The notes beneath the pieces were generated by a model, which made no database searches, was not told the DNA's origin, and was given only the letters and a program-made list of their open reading frames with translations. A stretch of 64,000 bases of DNA, from contig OZ005605.1 in the NCBI GenBank assembly GCA_963930655.1, positions 20,467,501-20,531,500 of the forward strand. The letters run 5' to 3'. Positions 10,840 through 21,489 of the stretch are shown here, piece by piece. This DNA is from Myrica gale. Taxonomy: Eukaryota; Streptophyta; Magnoliopsida; Fagales; Myricaceae. Position 1 is the stretch's first letter. Each line of letters begins with the position of its first letter. The position numbers and the translations under genes are program-made.

Positions 10840-13525
10840 GCAACACATCCAACTGCAGCAGCCAACAATAGTCCAAAGAAAAACGAGGATCAGGAAAAGC
10901 AAGACAAGGTTTCGGCAAAACCTACTGTTGCGACCACCACAAATCCCACAAACATCCAAGGTAAGAAAGAGCAAGGCAATGATGCAACACAGCCAATGGC
11001 GGCAGCAACCGAAAGTCCAAAGAAGCACGCCGCTCTGGAAAACAAGATAACTTTGCAGCAGAACCATCGACGGCGACCACCATAAATCCCACAAACAGTT
11101 TGGACAACAAAGAGCAAGACAAGGAAGCAACCCAGCCAGTAGCAACAACGATGAATAATGGGGATCAGGAAAAGCAAGAAAAGGTTGAAGCAGAACCAAA
11201 TAGTGCGACCACCACAAATCCCACAAACAGCGGAGATAACAAAGAGCAAGACAAGGATGCACCGCAGCCAGTGGCAACTCCCACCCATAGGCGGAGGGAG
11301 GGGGGGCGAACCGGGGCCATTGCCCCGGTTGGCTCCCCCCAATTTTTTTTTTACATGCATTTTTTTATTTTTTATTTATTTTTATTAGGTTTGCCCCCCT
11401 TGGCCAAATAAAAATTATGCTTGCCCCCCTTGCCTGCCTAGATTAATCAGCCCGCCCCCCTTAAAACCCAAGCAGCCCAATACCTCAAAATTAAATTAAA
11501 AGAATAAGCAAATAGATATTTATTTATGTCAAAACTTGAAATCCTACATTAACTTGTCGACGTTGTCGTGAATTTTGCGACGAATATTTCATATACTTCT
11601 CCTGAGTCCTGATAATCGTTGTGTGTTGTAATCATTGAAATAGATGTTTTCACTATTCTAGTACTGTTTTTTTTTTGTTCTTTTGCCTTTTATGTTGGAC
11701 TTGGTTGAGAATTTGGATATCGCAAATACTGAGAAAGGGGGTGGTGTGCTCTTGTTGGATAAGTGATAATTCAATTATTCAAGTGTGCTGCGTGTCCATC
11801 TTTACTACTAGAGAATCATTGGTAATATCATTTTATTGTCACTATCATCATCTAATTTTACATGTCTGACTTCTCCACAATTTATGAAAATCCAAAGTTG
11901 AAGTAAGACTCATTTTCATCTATCTTTTGTTTGTTTAGATCTAATTTTTCATAGCCCATGAGATTAACTTGTTTTTAATTGTTTTTCTCTAAAGGTGGAA
12001 CTTCTTTTCCATTGTAATTTGTGACGTTTGGATCAAGTTATAAATCTATTTCTTCAAAATTTTAGCCATTAATTTAGCCAAGTAATGGGCACTTTGAACT
12101 ACGATTTTTCTGTTTTCTCATTTTGTAAGGGGAGTAGAATAGTTATTTGGATGTTAAAATTTAACTTTTTGTCCAAATTTTTTTTCTATTATCATTTACC
12201 AAGTATGTATTTTCTCCTTGCAATTTCGGGTTATTTTATTGTTGATAGAGATTCCACTCTTGAAAAGCCCGTGTTCAATAGTACTGTCACACTAAAAAAA
12301 ACTATAGCAAGGGTGAGAAGTATTTTTATGTCATTGGAACCTGGATTCTTTTTGAACTTTGGATAATTTGGCTACTTTTTCCAATATGCTTCGTTTTGCT
12401 ATTGTTTCTTTCAAGAATAATAGAAATACAGTAATTGTTTATTTTTCTCATTTATGTGTTATGTTTTCTTTTTACATATCCCAACAAATTCAACAGGACT
12501 TATTGTGCATAGGGCACATCCTTTCTAGCAACAAAAATAAGTACTTCATTTATGGAAGTAAAAAATTATATTGCTGAAAATATTTTATTTCATTTATGTG
12601 TTTTGTTTTACAAAGAATATATATATATATATATAAATACTTTTGTGTTGTGTGATTAGTTGGTGCTCTATTGGTGTCTTGAACAACAAGAATTTAATTT
12701 TTAATGTCACCTCTCAGTATCAGCAAATAGTACGGTACGTGTATTTCAATATTTTTAGTGTTCTTAGTCCTTAATTTTTTTTTTATACTCTTAAGACTTT
12801 TTTTGCATTAAGTAGTAAAAAAAAATTTTTTTGTCATTTTTCCTTAAAAAGTTTGCCCCCCATTAATTGGGTTTCTGGCTCCGCCACTGCTCCCACCAAT
12901 GCTCCAAAGAAGAACGGGGATCAAGAAAAGCAAGAAAAGGTTGAGGCAGAACCAACGACTGAAGCAACCACAAATCCCACAAAGAATGAAGACCACAAAG
13001 AGCTTGACATGGATGCAGCCCGACCAATTGCAGCGACCATTAATGGTACAAAGAAGGAGGTCAATCAAAAAATGCAAGACAAGGCTGAGGCAGAACCAAC
13101 GTCGCCAACCACCACATATCCCACAGACGGAGAAGACAACAAACAGCAGGACATTAAGGATGCAATACGACCAGTTGCAGCAGCCACCGATGGTCCAAAG
13201 GAGGATGATCAGAAAAAGCAGGACAAGGCGGAGGCAGAACCAACGGCTGCGACCACCACAAATCCAACAGATGGTGAAGAGAACAAAGAGCAAGACAAGG
13301 ACGCAGTAAGACCAGTTGCAGCAGCCACCAATGGTCCAAAAGAGGACGATCAGAAAAATCAGGACAAGGCGGAGGCAGAACCAACGGCTGCAACCACCAC
13401 AAATCCTACAGATGGTGAAGAGAACAAAGAGCTAGACAATGATGCAGTAAGACCAGGTGCAGCCGCCAATAATGATCCAAAGAAGGATGACGATCAAAAC
13501 AAGCAAGACAAGGCTAAGGCAGAAG
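10840..13525 (+). repeat. Array of 47-residue (141-bp) tandem repeats inside the LRR region
   Basis: About eight to nine degenerate units are built on the theme DA-RPVAAATN, GPKEDDQKKQDKAEAEPT, AATTTNPTDGEENKEQDK. The two best-preserved units start at 13240 and 13381, exactly 141 bp apart. The array is rich in Lys, Glu, Gln, Thr and Pro with no hydrophobic core, so it should be disordered. It sits where other family members have only a short variable linker between two LRR blocks. Units are most alike at the 3' end (13140-13500), suggesting recent growth there. The hAT at 11286-12889 splits the array. Confidence 0.85.
11286..12889 (+). mobile_element. Non-autonomous hAT transposon inserted in the RPP13-like gene
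   Basis: The element begins CATAGGCGGAGGGAGG and ends CTGGCTCCGCCACTG, matching hAT termini. A perfect 8-bp TSD, ctcccacc, lies at 11278-11285 and 12890-12897. The 1604-bp interior has no transposase and is AT-rich. The tail (about 12700-12745) matches that of the element at 1865-3191. It interrupts the 47-residue repeat array between two codons. Confidence 0.92.
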
Positions 13526-14399
13526 GTATGACTATTTATCTCAAAAGTTTAATCATAAAGAAGAGATAGATTTTATTATTTGAATTATATTCTCTAATGC
13601 TATTTCTCACTTTTGATCCGGCCAAACACACTTAATATTTAATCAAAATTGGAGTAAAGTGCTAAATTAGGTCTCAAAGTCATTATCTTGATTCTAATAT
13701 TATATAAATCTATCGCTTAGTTCAAAAATTTAAACGGATAGAAATGTGTATATTTTATCATTTAAATTATATTCTTTAACCGAAGGAATCGCTCCCACCA
13801 CCACAAATCTCACAAACAGTGGAGATATCAACGAACAAGTCAAGGATGTAGCACGACCAACGATAGCAAGCAGCATGAATCCAGAGACTAGTGGAAACAA
13901 GGGTGAGGCACAACCCACTGCATCACCCACGACGAGTTCGCCGAACACTGGAGTTAAGAAAAAGAAAGACCGCAGTGCAGCGCAACAAGCGCAAACAAGC
14001 GCCATAATTGTGAAGCCAGAAACAGCTGCTGGGAAGTTTAAGAAACTAGAAAAATTGGATCTCCGTTGTTACCGTGAGACAAAAGCACCGAGTTGGTTGG
14101 TGCCCGACAAGCTTGAGACCCTACAGAAACTCTACATCAGAGGAGGAGAACTTCGATGTCTGGCCCCAGTGCAGGAGAATGACAAATGGAACGTGGAGTT
14201 ACTGAGGCTAAAGTTCTTGAGTGACTTACAGATGGATTGGAAAGAAATCCGGCTATCCTTTCCAAAATTAAAGTACTTCGAGAAATTCAAATGCCCTCAG
14301 ATTACCTTCTGTCCATGTGATGAGAATGGAGTATGGCTATCACCACCTCATCAGAATGAAGGATTACTATCTGACCGTAAACTGAACAAAGGGATGTGA

Positions 14400-15344
14400 T
14401 TAGTTACTATTCACAACATGATGCATTGTTCTAATACCCGAGGAGACTCTGATTATGTGTAAGTTTGTTGTATGTTTGTGGCATGTATATTTATTTTTAC
14501 GAATTTGATCCTGTTTCATTTGTGCAAATTTATGGTGTTCTAATAAATTGCATACATTGGCTTCTGGCGCGCGCGCCTATCTCCTTCCCTCCTCATGTGA
14601 AACTAGATGCCGCTTATTTTTTATTTTTTTTTATTTTCAATTAAACCATGTAATGTTGTTTTGAAGAGATTTTTGGTGATCCAAACATAATGGTTAGAAT
14701 AGTTCATCGGAAAAAACGATGCATCATAATTGTTGCTAATGAGGCAATTATATAGATCCCATGCATGTTAAACCGGATAGATCAAATTTAGAAAGCATGT
14801 TAAGGTGAGCAAACTATTATTACTGGCTTCAATTGGCCGGAGAGATAAGAACGGGGGACACCTGCATGCAATATTGTGGAAGCCTCTTCCTGGATGCCTA
14901 TTTGGCAAGCATCTTATTTCCTGTACTCAAATGCTTACTGGTTAATTAAGTGATCCTCCGAGTCTCTAAATTTAAGCTCTCTTGATTAAGAGAATCAGAT
15001 AAATCTGGTTAAAGTGAAGTTAATGTCATGACTAGGTTGATCTGCTCGTTGACTATATTGTTGATGGTCCGAGTGGCCGTGGGTCCACACTTGTGCTAAG
15101 ATTGAACTGTTGATGCATGAAGCTGTACGTACAGGAAAACTTGTAACCAAAAAAATACGAGATGCTAGCTGGTCCATGCACCTGGATGCTACTGCGGAAA
15201 AGATTTCTTCGCCACCTTAATTTTTTAAGTTATTTCACGAAAGAATAGATTAAACATGGTATAATGGACAAGCATATTGAAGACGTTTGTACTACTGATC
15301 TTGAAGGGATCTATACCTTCAAGGGTACGTATTTGATGAGAGGT
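14400..15344. other. 3' flank of the RPP13-like gene, no gene
   Basis: AT-rich, with no supported coding region or bounded element. It presumably contains the 3' UTR of the gene ending at 14399. Confidence 0.4.
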
Positions 15345-15347
15345 TAA

Positions 15348-15582
15348 GGTTATGTTTGGTTTGGTAGGGTGTTGAAAACATTTTTTAAGTTTGTTTTTTT
15401 AGAGGTAGTGTAGATTTTCTTAGGATTTGTGAAAATTTTGTTGAAATTTGTAAAAAGTTCGTTAAAAGTTATTAGAATTTGTAAAAATTTATTGAGATTG
15501 GTAAAAAGATAATATTATAATCTATTAGAAATTGATTATAGAAAATTTTTGAAATTTGTTTAAGAACAAATCAAACGTAACG
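15348..15582. mobile_element. MITE, Tourist-like
   Basis: The 235-bp element has inverted ends: GGTTATGTTTGGTTTG at the left and, read inward from the right, GTTACGTTTGATTTG. Flanking TAA trinucleotides (15345-15347 and 15583-15585) fit a Harbinger-type TSD. The interior repeats aaatttgt/aaaattt motifs, as common in such elements. Confidence 0.65.
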
Positions 15583-16004
15583 TAATACAGTGCAACTTCA
15601 ACTAAGCTTATCATAAGATCGATCTAAGGTATTAGGTGGAGAGGTTGTACTTTTTTTTTTTTTGGATAAGTAGAGAGGTTGTACTTTTTAGCTCCCCTGG
15701 CCGGTAGCTAGCTGCAGAGCGCTAAAGCATGTATTTCCGCTGTAATATATGCAACTCTTCTCTATCGAACCGATAGAAAACAGGTGCTCACGGGGGGCTC
15801 AAAGTATAAAGGGTCCAATAAACTATGAATTATAGCTGGGAGAAGACACCACAACTGAGCATTAGTTAACCGGTTTAGAGGCTATTAAGACTGAGAGGGG
15901 TGAATAGGTGTTACCTTTCCATCTAAAAATTAATAATAACTTTTAGAACTTGTTCTAAAATTATTGAGTAGATTTTTAATAATTTTCTCTTTCTTTAAAT
16001 AAAA

Positions 16005-16403
16005 GGGAAAATATATTTTTCACCCATAAACTATCATAGGTTTTGTACTTTGCACCATAAATGACCAATTTTGATACATTGCACCCTCTAACTACCAATT
16101 TTTGACATTTTGCACCATTTAGTCAAATTTTTAGACTAAATGACGATAATGTCCTTGATCCATTTTGCATATACTGAAGGTATTGTTGTTAATTCATTAA
16201 TTTTTCAAGGGTATTATTGTCAAATGGAGGGTGTAAAATATTTAATATTAGTAGTTGGAGGGTGTAAAGTGTCAAAAGTAGGTAGTTTAGGGTGCAAAGT
16301 ATCTAACATTAATAGTTTGAGGGTGCAATGTCTTAAAGATGGTAGTTTGAAGTGCAATGTGTCACTATCCCGATAGTTTGTGAGTGAAAAGTGTATTTTT
16401 CCT
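16005..16403. mobile_element. Foldback/Mutator-like MITE with long inverted arms
   Basis: The left arm (GGGAAAATATATTTTTCACC...) and right arm are inverted copies over more than 100 bp. Each arm is built of short tandem blocks of the type tttgcaccctaaactacc. The flanks taaataaaa (15996-16004) and tcaataaaa (16404-16412) form a 9-bp TSD with one mismatch, consistent with the Mutator superfamily. The whole 399-bp element could fold into one hairpin. Confidence 0.7.
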
Positions 16404-16412
16404 TCAATAAAA

Positions 16413-17034
16413 TATGGAATGACCTCTCAAAGTATTTATAAAATGGATTGATTTTAAAATGGAATGAAATTCTAAATGGAAGGATTTTTCAAAATCTATT
16501 TGTAGCCTTAGGACTAGCTCTTGTTTGTAGGCCTGGGACCAATTCCTTGTTTAATCTTTTAGAACATTTTAACAAAACTCATCAGGATTATTGGAGAGAA
16601 AAATACAACTCAATCTAAACTTTAAATTTGACACAGAATTTTGCCGACTCACAAACACTAACATATATATATATATATATATGCAAGCCGAATTTGCAGA
16701 TGCCATGTCACTCTTGTATAGTGTCTATCTTATTGAATTTGAAACCAATAAGATTCAAATACAAATAATAAAATTTAAATAAAATGAAACGACATTGACT
16801 GTCTTCATATGACTGAAATCACCCTTGATCAACAAGTCCTCATCAGAGCTATTAGGGAATGACGGTACTGTGATACAAGCAGAGATGATCATAGCAACTA
16901 GCACGCTGACCTAGACACCAGACAGAGAACATTAATCTAATCGTTAAAAAATATGACAGCATCAGCTTCAAATTTTCAAATGAAAGATAATACCAAGTTA
17001 AAGAAGCAATGTGCAAGCTATAATCTGTGGAATA
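16413..17034. other. Gap between foldback element and NB-ARC gene
   Basis: Non-coding, with a TA simple repeat near 16663-16682. It presumably contains the 3' UTR of the minus-strand NB-ARC gene. Confidence 0.4.
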
Positions 17035-18264
17035 TTACTCTTGTTTCTTTTCATTCGAAGCGGCTTGCTTTTCAGAGTTGCTTGGAGTCTTAGACTTAAT
17101 CTGACCCATCATTTTTGCAACTAATGGAATACCCGCACACTTGAGTAGTATTTCTTTTTTAAAATCTTCCTCCTCATTTGGGGGTAATTTGAAGTTTTCC
17201 CCAGCCGCGTCTTTGAATATTGACCAGCAGCTCTTATCTGGTTCTGAAAGGGGTAGAATGTTACATATGTTTTCCTTCCCAACCATCTTCCCCACTAACT
17301 TCTCATCCCTACTCGTGACAATAACTGCTCCACCATACCCTTTTGGCAGTCCGGATGCAAGACTATCCCACGTTTCATCATATTCATCATGGCTTAACGG
17401 GGGGAGATTTAACTGTCTATTATACCATGAGTCATGGTCTTTGACGTCATCCGGCCTGGCATCATCAAACACAATCAGATACCTCTTCCCAACCAGTTGC
17501 AGGTGAAGAGCATATAATAGCTCCTTGAGGCCATATCCCTCGAAGGCCTCCTCTTCAACTCCAAGGCACGACAACGTTCGCTTCGTGATTGCTACTCTCG
17601 GGTCCGCATCTTCATCAGGGTGCAGTCCTGACATGCATACCCAGATCCTTGGAAGGAAATACTCCTTCACCTCCTGTTTATTGAATATTACTTGACAGAG
17701 TGCAGTTTTTCCTACACCGGCCATGCCGGTGATGCCTATTGCCTTGAAATGGCCATCACTTCCTTGCTCGAGAAGCAATTTTTCCAATGAGATCAGTTCA
17801 TCATCAAACCCATGAACCTTAGATGGACCAACATACCGAGTGCTCAGCTGGCGATCTTCTCTCTTCCTTGAGCTGCCCGCGTCGCCACTAGACTCTTCGC
17901 CACTTGTTCTACTTGGAGGACGTTGAAGCAGTCGGTGGAGATCCCCCTTGATCTTGGTTAACTTCATCCTCAGGCTATTCCAGGTTACTGGATCCGTCTT
18001 TGGCAGCATCTGGCATTCGGTCAAAAGATCGAGGAGGTAGTAAAGGTTTCCCCGGACTGAAGTCCAATCCGTATACAAAGATGTGAGAAATTCTCTGGTT
18101 GTTTCAAGCGTCTTCTTTATTTCTTCAAACTGGGAATACAGGGGAATTTTGGGGCGCTTCTTCTGTTCCTCCGAAACGAGACTGATAAATTCCCCCATTA
18201 GATATTTATCAATCTCCGTTGCCATCTCTTCGTTATTTTTATTTTGATCGGTCTCCGTCGCCAT
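17035..18264 (-). CDS. CC-NB-ARC protein without LRR (At5g45490/At5g45440-like)
   Basis: A single uninterrupted 409-codon frame. The N-terminal 110 residues form a helical, coiled-coil-like domain, followed by a Ser/Gly linker. The NB-ARC core has the P-loop GMAGVGKTAL (residues 180-189), kinase-2 RYLIVFDDA (261-269), RNBS-B AVIVTSRDE (313-321) and the GLPL-type motif CAGIPLVAK (376-384). It stops about 25 residues later with a Lys/Ser-rich tail, so winged-helix and LRR domains are absent. The length fits the short NB-ARC family typified, from memory, by Arabidopsis At5g45440/At5g45490 rather than a truncated NLR. The nucleotide-binding motifs look intact, so it probably binds ATP/ADP as an immune switch or helper. 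Its 3' end faces the RPP13-like gene that holds the missing modules. ATG at 18264; a second in-frame ATG lies at codon 14. Confidence 0.88.
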   Translation of the reverse strand: MATETDQNKNNEEMATEIDKYLMGEFISLVSEEQKKRPKIPLYSQFEEIKKTLETTREFLTSLYTDWTSVRGNLYYLLDLLTECQMLPKTDPVTWNSLRMKLTKIKGDLHRLLQRPPSRTSGEESSGDAGSSRKREDRQLSTRYVGPSKVHGFDDELISLEKLLLEQGSDGHFKAIGITGMAGVGKTALCQVIFNKQEVKEYFLPRIWVCMSGLHPDEDADPRVAITKRTLSCLGVEEEAFEGYGLKELLYALHLQLVGKRYLIVFDDARPDDVKDHDSWYNRQLNLPPLSHDEYDETWDSLASGLPKGYGGAVIVTSRDEKLVGKMVGKENICNILPLSEPDKSCWSIFKDAAGENFKLPPNEEEDFKKEILLKCAGIPLVAKMMGQIKSKTPSNSEKQAASNEKKQE

Positions 18265-19286
18265 CTCTTCTTCACACCCCTTCTAGTTCCCTCCAAGAAG
18301 ACGCCTTGATTAAACTTCTCTAATCTGGACTATATCTGGACTGTAGGAGGAGCCAATTTGATCCTGAGAGCTGCGCAAATACACCTAAAAGAGTTAGCAT
18401 AAGTGGGCCATATACTCAAAGAACTGTTTTCTTTATTCCTTCCTTCCTTTCAGTTCGGGAGCATATTAATTTCCTTAACGTCATTGGTATTACCTTCCTA
18501 CATCGCGTGGCTGCGAAGGATTCCTAACGATCCCGTTATGCCTTCCTCACACTTTACTCTTTACGAAGCTCTGATCTGACAGAATTTTCATACTCGTTCC
18601 ACTGTCACCAATAACGTTATGAATAAGTCTGTCTACAAAGCTCCGACGGAATTTGTGATTCCCAAAGAAAGGTATCTCGCGCCTGCTAATTTGCACCGAT
18701 AGCATTATTCCTTTCCATCAGTTGGGGGACATATACGTTTTTAGTAAATATTATAAACTAAAGATAAGTTATGGGAGACAAAGTGAAGAGAGAGAAGATT
18801 TTTAATAAGTATTATAATAATAAAAAATTATGTGATGAAGTTTTTATTAGTAAACCTAAATTTTTGGGCCCAAATTATTGGGTCTCAAACATACTCAGTA
18901 TGAGTAGCCATAATGTTACTGGCATCCCCTTTCTTTGTTGGACAGCAATATTGTTCTTCTCCTAAAGCAGTGGACCCTGATATCTTGTGAAATTTACTTG
19001 CTGGTTGTTTTCCATGGAATTATACGTCCCTTTTTCTTACCACTATATTCAACAGTAATCTTGTTTTAAAATTCATAAGAAGGATGAATTAATGAACCTA
19101 GCTACCTCTGGTTGAGCAGAAATTTCTGTTTGCTAACTTTTTAATGCTTTTGTTTGAGAGATTTAGAAAGTAGCATTTTTACATTTATTTTCTTTACCAA
19201 GTTTTATACTAAATAAGTGCTACCATAAATGGAAGTATCCTCTCACTGCCTAGTTCTAACTTCTATTTCCCATCTTGGAGAAGGCG
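18265..19286. other. 5' flank of the NB-ARC gene
   Basis: No protein-like frame. This should contain the promoter and leader of the minus-strand NB-ARC gene. I saw no convincing core promoter motif. Confidence 0.4.
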
Positions 19287-19830
19287 AATGGCGAGTGTAA
19301 TGGTAATTTGGGCAGCATATTTGTTCACCGTCCAGCATTGTGCTAGGCCCTCTAACTTTCTGGTTAAGGCTTATGTTTTTGGAAAAGGATTCGGTTCAAA
19401 CCGTACGGGCCCAAACTTGTATTTGAACGGGCCCAAACTTGTAGGGACACAACGGTCTAAATCCTTTCCACTTCAGGGCGCTACGAACTCCTCACGAAGC
19501 TGGCTTGAGGCAAGCCAAGCCCTCTTTTTTTGCCTTCCTCGCCTCATGCCAACTTCTTGAGGAGCCGAGCTAGAGCGGCCAGACCTCATTAATTGACTAT
19601 GGGCACCAGACAAAGGGAAAGGATCTAAACCGTTGGTCTCTACAAGTCTAGATCCATACCGTCTAACTGAATCATTTTCCTATGTTTGCTACCCCTTGAT
19701 CTTCTGGGTAACATAATTGCTTTTGGACTAGAGAAAAAAAGTCCCTTTGGCAAGCCAATTTGATATTGCTCCTATATATCTTCGGTCAAGGACTTCCCAG
19801 AAACAAGTTAATGGTTGCTATGGAAACCTA
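19287..19830 (+). pseudogene. DUF4220 gene fragment, interrupted by a MULE-type MITE
   Basis: Pieces on the plus strand match the better preserved DUF4220 pseudogene at 24128-26452. The first is RMASVMVIWAAYLF near 19290-19330. After the 300-bp MITE come IIAFGLEKKS, like ITASALEDNA, near 19705-19740, and LLLYIFGQGLPRNKL near 19770-19815, like VIVFGQSLPTNKL. Reading frames shift between the pieces, so this is a relic. Confidence 0.6.
19381..19680. mobile_element. 300-bp Mutator-type MITE
   Basis: The element begins GGAAAAGGATTCGGTTCAAA. Its far end, read inward on the other strand, begins GGAAAATGATTCAGTTAGAC. The flanks tatgttttt (19372-19380) and tatgtttgc (19681-19689) are a 9-bp TSD with two differences, as for Mutator-like elements. 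The mutated TSD suggests an older insertion than the MULE at 20114-21143. Confidence 0.7.
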
Positions 19831-20039
19831 CGCGTGTGTTCCCCATCAGTGTTTTGGAAGCACAATAATTATGGTGAAACCCTCGTTGAACCAAGCAACT
19901 GATGAAACCCAAGTTTCGCCTTATCAACGAAATAGTTGTCAAGGTGAAGATCCACTGACGCCATTGGTACAGGTTTGCAATGAGTTTGGTAACCTCCAGG
20001 TGGTTGATAAATAACCGGAGCTAAATTTTCAGGCGTTAT

Positions 20040-21330
20040 TTGTTGTTAGTACGATACTTGCAAGAAGGCTCTGTTAGACCATCAATTGGGGGAGAAAACA
20101 AGTAGGAGGAAACGGGTACGGATTCCCTCCGAATGAGAGAATTCCGAAGCTCTCCGAAGGGAGGGTTTAGATTGAGAAATTGCAATCTAACGGCTACTAT
20201 GCCTACACCTCATTTAATGAGTAAAATAGCTAACATGGCTTCCCAGCTTGGCTTACCGGCTTCAATCTCCTCAAAAAGATTTTTACGCTTGAGAGCCCAA
20301 CATCCTTGCCGTCGTTATTTCAGCTTCTTCCCAAAAGAAATTTTACTATGGACCTCGCTCTCTCTCCTTGCCGGAATTTCTTACATCCGAATTAAATCCT
20401 TCCCAGCGATAGTAGGGGTTCTTTCAACCGTAAGTAAACTAACTCATTCTTCAAGAACAAGGTAAAGGGCAAAAGCACTTCGTGATCAAAGCAACCGTTA
20501 AATTGGTCGCCGGAACATGCGGGCCATGTATTCTTGTCGCCGGCGGAACTGGCGTCTAACATTGGTCTCAGCGATTTCCATGGCCAACTAAACAAGAGCC
20601 TATAAAAATTAAATATTGGGGAAGACTGTGGTCCTCTGTTCACACTTAGGACCAACGGGGGCAGTCTTTTAGGTCCCCTATTATCATAGGAATTTGGATT
20701 CTTTTTTGGGTGTTTGCTCTGTTGCTTCTAGAATCTCTTTTGTTGGTTTTCCAGCTGAAATTCCAATTTTTTTCTGTCCGGATTTACAGAGTACAAATCC
20801 CATGAAATTACCGTTTACAGGATTTGCAGAAAAAGCACAATTTATGAAGAATTATAGTTTATGAAGAATTCCGACAATATTCCAATGAGGTTCCTGCGAA
20901 GAGGAGCGGAGAGAGAGCCTTTGACTAATTTTTTTTGGGAAGAAGCGGCAATAACAACCGCAAAAGAAATTGGGCTCTCATGCTTAAAATTCTTTTTGGG
21001 GAGATTGGAGCCGGCTAGCCATATTAGCTATTTTACTCATTAAATGAGGTGTATGCATAATAGCCGTTAGATTGCAATTTCTCAATCTGGACCCTTCCTT
21101 CGGAGAGCTTCGGAATTCCCACCTTCGGAGGGAATCTGTTCCCGGAGGAAACTGCTACTGATATATTCGATGATTTAGCGAAGAAGGGTTGCATTTGACA
21201 CTAAATAAAAACCGCAAGTGGGTCTTCGGTCGATAGTTATATAGAGGGCTTCATCAAGCATATTGCAGATAATCACACTGCGAAGTGGATGAAGCTAGTT
21301 TGAAAGCTTTGCTAAGTCATGGACATAGCG
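20040..21330 (+). pseudogene. RPP13-like-4 gene fragment (winged-helix region), split by a MULE
   Basis: Just right of the MULE, 21153-21270 can be read as IFDDLAKKGCI and SSVDSYIEGFIKHI with stops between. This corresponds to ILDELVEKGLIEPIYKKRRSV and NSYKMNPLIR in the intact gene at about 9755-9855. Left of the MULE the match is weak. Several stops and frame changes are present, so it is non-functional. Exact limits are uncertain. Confidence 0.55.
20114..21143. mobile_element. Non-autonomous Mutator-like element with ~240-bp inverted repeats
   Basis: The element starts GGGTACGGATTCCCTCCGAA and ends with the inverse of GGGAACAGATTCCCTCCGAA. The inverted similarity continues through about 20350 on the left and 20905 on the right. 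A perfect 9-bp TSD, ggaggaaac, lies at 20105-20113 and 21144-21152. No mudrA-type transposase is present in the 1030 bp. Long TIRs plus a 9-bp TSD define it as a TIR-MULE, and the exact TSD indicates a recent insertion. Confidence 0.9.
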
Positions 21331-21489
21331 CAAAACCATTTTCCCGTGTCACTGACACCGATAATGAAGAAGTTAAGAAGTGGAAAAACCGACGAGTAAC
21401 AACTAACCAAGGCAGAGGATGTATACATGGAAAAGTTAGCAACCGGTCATAATAGTAGAGAAACAAAAAAAGTGCTCAGTGATAGCAGT

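Larger units (their letters stand above)
8836..14399 (+). pseudogene. RPP13-like protein 4: winged-helix + LRR resistance protein without NB-ARC
   Basis: The first frame runs 8836-11085 (ATG at 8836, alternative in-frame ATG at 8854). Regions in order: coiled-coil-like N terminus with an internal duplication (residues about 45-140); a winged-helix-like block (residues about 243-345, KLCFMCFAIIPENE and SWWVGEGF); LRRs (about 450-630, e.g. SNLRILDLRACHNLEVLP). There is no P-loop, kinase-2 or GLPL, as known for the RPP13-like-4 family. A 47-residue repeat array then interrupts the LRR region, and the C-terminal LRRs (KLEKLDLRCYRETKAPSWL; CDENGVWLS) end at 14399. A 260-bp GT-AG intron lies at 13526-13785. 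Two disruptions are visible: one frameshift near 11040 (gaaaacaag where repeat logic expects gaaaagcaag) and a hAT insertion at 11286-12889. Excising the hAT with one TSD keeps the frame. The gene is either a recent pseudogene or makes a truncated 749-residue protein. Confidence 0.75.

Noticed and set aside
12844-13402. Minus-strand Cys/Trp-rich repeat proteins opposite the 47-residue array
   Set aside because: Their periodicity simply mirrors the plus-strand repeat. The plus frame has the continuous array and matching intron borders.
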